This document shows, piece by piece, positions 30,388-31,585 of a stretch of 31,585 bases of DNA. The stretch is from Microbacterium sp. (lineage in GTDB: Bacteria > Actinomycetota > Actinomycetes > Actinomycetales > Microbacteriaceae), in NCBI RefSeq assembly GCF_003248605.1, contig NZ_QFPF01000023.1:1-31585 (forward strand), in the 5' to 3' direction. Within the stretch, counting starts at the first letter, position 1, and each line of letters opens with the position of its first letter. Below the pieces are notes generated by a model. The model was not told the DNA's origin and searched no databases. It saw only the letters and a program-made list of their open reading frames with translations. A program made the translations under genes and the position numbers.

Positions 30388-31585
30388 CTAGGAGATCGTG
30401 AGCAGGGCGTGGCCGGCCGACACCGTCGCGCCGGGGGAGCCGTCGATCCCGCCGATCGTGCCGTCCTTGTGCGCCTGGAGCGGCTGCTCCATCTTCATCG
30501 CCTCGAGCACGACCACGAGGTCGCCCTTGACGACCTGCTGACCCTCGGCGACGGCGAACTTGACGATCGTCGCCTGCATGGGGGCCTTGACGGCGTCACC
30601 TGACGCGCCGGCGACGACCGACGTGGAGTGGTTGCGGCGTGAGGGGGGAACGGCGGCGGGGCGCCCGGCGACCCCGGCGGGTGCGACGATGCGGTCGGGA
30701 AGGCTGACCTCGAGCCGCTTGCCGGCGACCTCGACCACGACGGTGTGTCGCGCGGGCGCCGGGGCGGGGTCGCCGAGTTCGCCGTCCCACGGCGGGATGT
30801 CGTTGTCGAATTCGGTCTCGATCCACCGCGTGAACACGCCGAACCGACCGTCTTCCGCCGTGAAGGCGGGGTCGCGCACGACCTTGCGGTGGAAGGGCAG
30901 CACGGTGGGCAGCCCCGCGACCTCGAACTCGTCGAGCGCGCGTCGGGCGCGGCTGAGGGCCTGTTCGCGATCGCGTCCCGTGACGATGATCTTGGCCAGG
31001 AGGGAGTCGAACGCGCCGCCGACGGTGTCGCCCGCGGTCACCCCGGAGTCGAGACGGATGCCGGGGCCACCGAAGGTCTTGAAGACGTGGATGGGTCCGG
31101 GCTGAGGCAGGAAACCGCGGCCGGGGTCTTCGCCGTTGATGCGGAACTCGATCGAGTGGCCCGTCACCTCCGGGTCGCCGTACTCGAGCAGCCCGCCGGC
31201 GGCGAGGCGGAACTGCTCCCGCACGAGGTCGATGCCCGTGACCTCTTCGGAGACGGGGTGCTCGACCTGCAGGCGGGTGTTCACCTCGAGGAAGGAGATG
31301 GTGCCGTCGGCGCCGATGAGGAACTCGCATGTGCCCGCACCGACATAGCCGACCTCGCGGAGGATCGCCTTCGACGCGTCGTACAGGACGCGTGTCTGCT
31401 CTTCCGTGAGGAAGGGCGCCGGCGCCTCCTCGACGAGCTTCTGGTGCCGGCGCTGGAGGGAGCAGTCGCGGGTGGAGACCACCACGACGTTGCCCGCGGA
31501 ATCCGCGAGACACTGCGTCTCGACGTGGCGGGGCTTGTCGAGGTATTTCTCCACGAAGCACTCGCCGCGGCCGAACGCGGCGACG
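30388..31585 (-). CDS. Acyl-CoA carboxylase alpha subunit (biotin carboxylase + biotin carrier), C-terminal part, cut by window edge
   Basis: About 399 residues of the C-terminal portion; the frame stays open to the window end ([19 protein letters not shown]) so the N-terminal ATP-grasp part lies beyond 31585. Biotin carboxylase half: [50 protein letters not shown] and [11 protein letters not shown], which hold the catalytic and metal-binding Glu residues. Then a middle region and a C-terminal biotinyl domain with [13 protein letters not shown], whose Lys carries biotin. This AccA3/AccC-BCCP fusion serves acetyl- and propionyl-CoA carboxylases for fatty-acid and mycocerosic-type precursor supply in actinobacteria; which acyl-CoA depends on the beta subunit, not seen here. 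The stop is TAG. Confidence 0.94.
   Translation of the reverse strand, partial: VAAFGRGECFVEKYLDKPRHVETQCLADSAGNVVVVSTRDCSLQRRHQKLVEEAPAPFLTEEQTRVLYDASKAILREVGYVGAGTCEFLIGADGTISFLEVNTRLQVEHPVSEEVTGIDLVREQFRLAAGGLLEYGDPEVTGHSIEFRINGEDPGRGFLPQPGPIHVFKTFGGPGIRLDSGVTAGDTVGGAFDSLLAKIIVTGRDREQALSRARRALDEFEVAGLPTVLPFHRKVVRDPAFTAEDGRFGVFTRWIETEFDNDIPPWDGELGDPAPAPARHTVVVEVAGKRLEVSLPDRIVAPAGVAGRPAAVPPSRRNHSTSVVAGASGDAVKAPMQATIVKFAVAEGQQVVKGDLVVVLEAMKMEQPLQAHKDGTIGGIDGSPGATVSAGHALLTIS

Overview
The window is high-GC (roughly 70%) actinobacterial DNA, most likely from the family Microbacteriaceae and probably Microbacterium or a close relative. The basis is codon and GC use, the gene content (actinobacterial LpdA-type quinone reductase, biotin-carboxylase/BCCP fusion, mannitol PTS carrying its own EI and HPr), DtxR/IdeR-type iron boxes, and many genes with a -10 hexamer 6-7 nt ahead of the start codon, which implies leaderless mRNAs. 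No rRNA, tRNA, CRISPR array, insertion sequence or phage gene was found.

Layout. 1-986 (minus): start of sdhA, then sdhD and sdhC of succinate dehydrogenase. 1151-2128 (plus): a mannose-1-phosphate guanylyltransferase that lacks a conserved segment. 2295-10424 (plus): a nucleoside uptake and salvage operon: BMP lipoprotein, double-domain ATPase, two permeases (the first broken by a small deletion), cytidine deaminase, pyrimidine-nucleoside phosphorylase and an adenosine deaminase with a Tyr in place of a catalytic His. 10596-15522 (minus): ferric-siderophore ABC importer (ATPase, two FecCD permeases, lipoprotein) and a siderophore-interacting reductase, with two DtxR-type boxes. 15600-21289 (minus): mannitol PTS operon running EIIB(lac-type)-HPr-EI-MtlA-MtlF-MtlD. 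Divergent from it is a PRD/EIIA activator (21473-23392), followed by a second HPr (23504-23761). 23762-26095: an accessory pocket with a GNAT acetyltransferase and an AbiEi-like/PD-(D/E)XK-like protein, embedded in repeats built from the box CGTTGGGGCG. 26096-28632 (minus): phosphopentomutase-type phosphosugar mutase and purine nucleoside phosphorylase, which complete nucleoside catabolism. 28715-30163 (plus): LpdA-type flavoprotein. 30388-31585 (minus): acyl-CoA carboxylase alpha subunit, cut by the window edge.

How it fits together. Nucleosides imported by the ABC system would be deaminated (Cdd, Add), split by phosphorolysis (DeoA, PNP), and the ribose-1-phosphate moved into central metabolism by the mutase. 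The deletion in permease 1 and the His-to-Tyr change in Add both strike this pathway, and ManC also lacks a conserved motif. Three lesions in about 10 kb suggest either real decay or sequence/assembly error.

The most unusual non-coding signal is a set of 67-68 bp intergenic palindromes with one plan: box(10)-spacer(9)-box(10)-middle-inverted box(10)-spacer(9)-inverted box(10). Two unrelated box sequences share this plan. One family has expanded into helically phased 21 bp and 41 bp arrays around the AbiEi-like gene. All of these elements lie 3' of genes.
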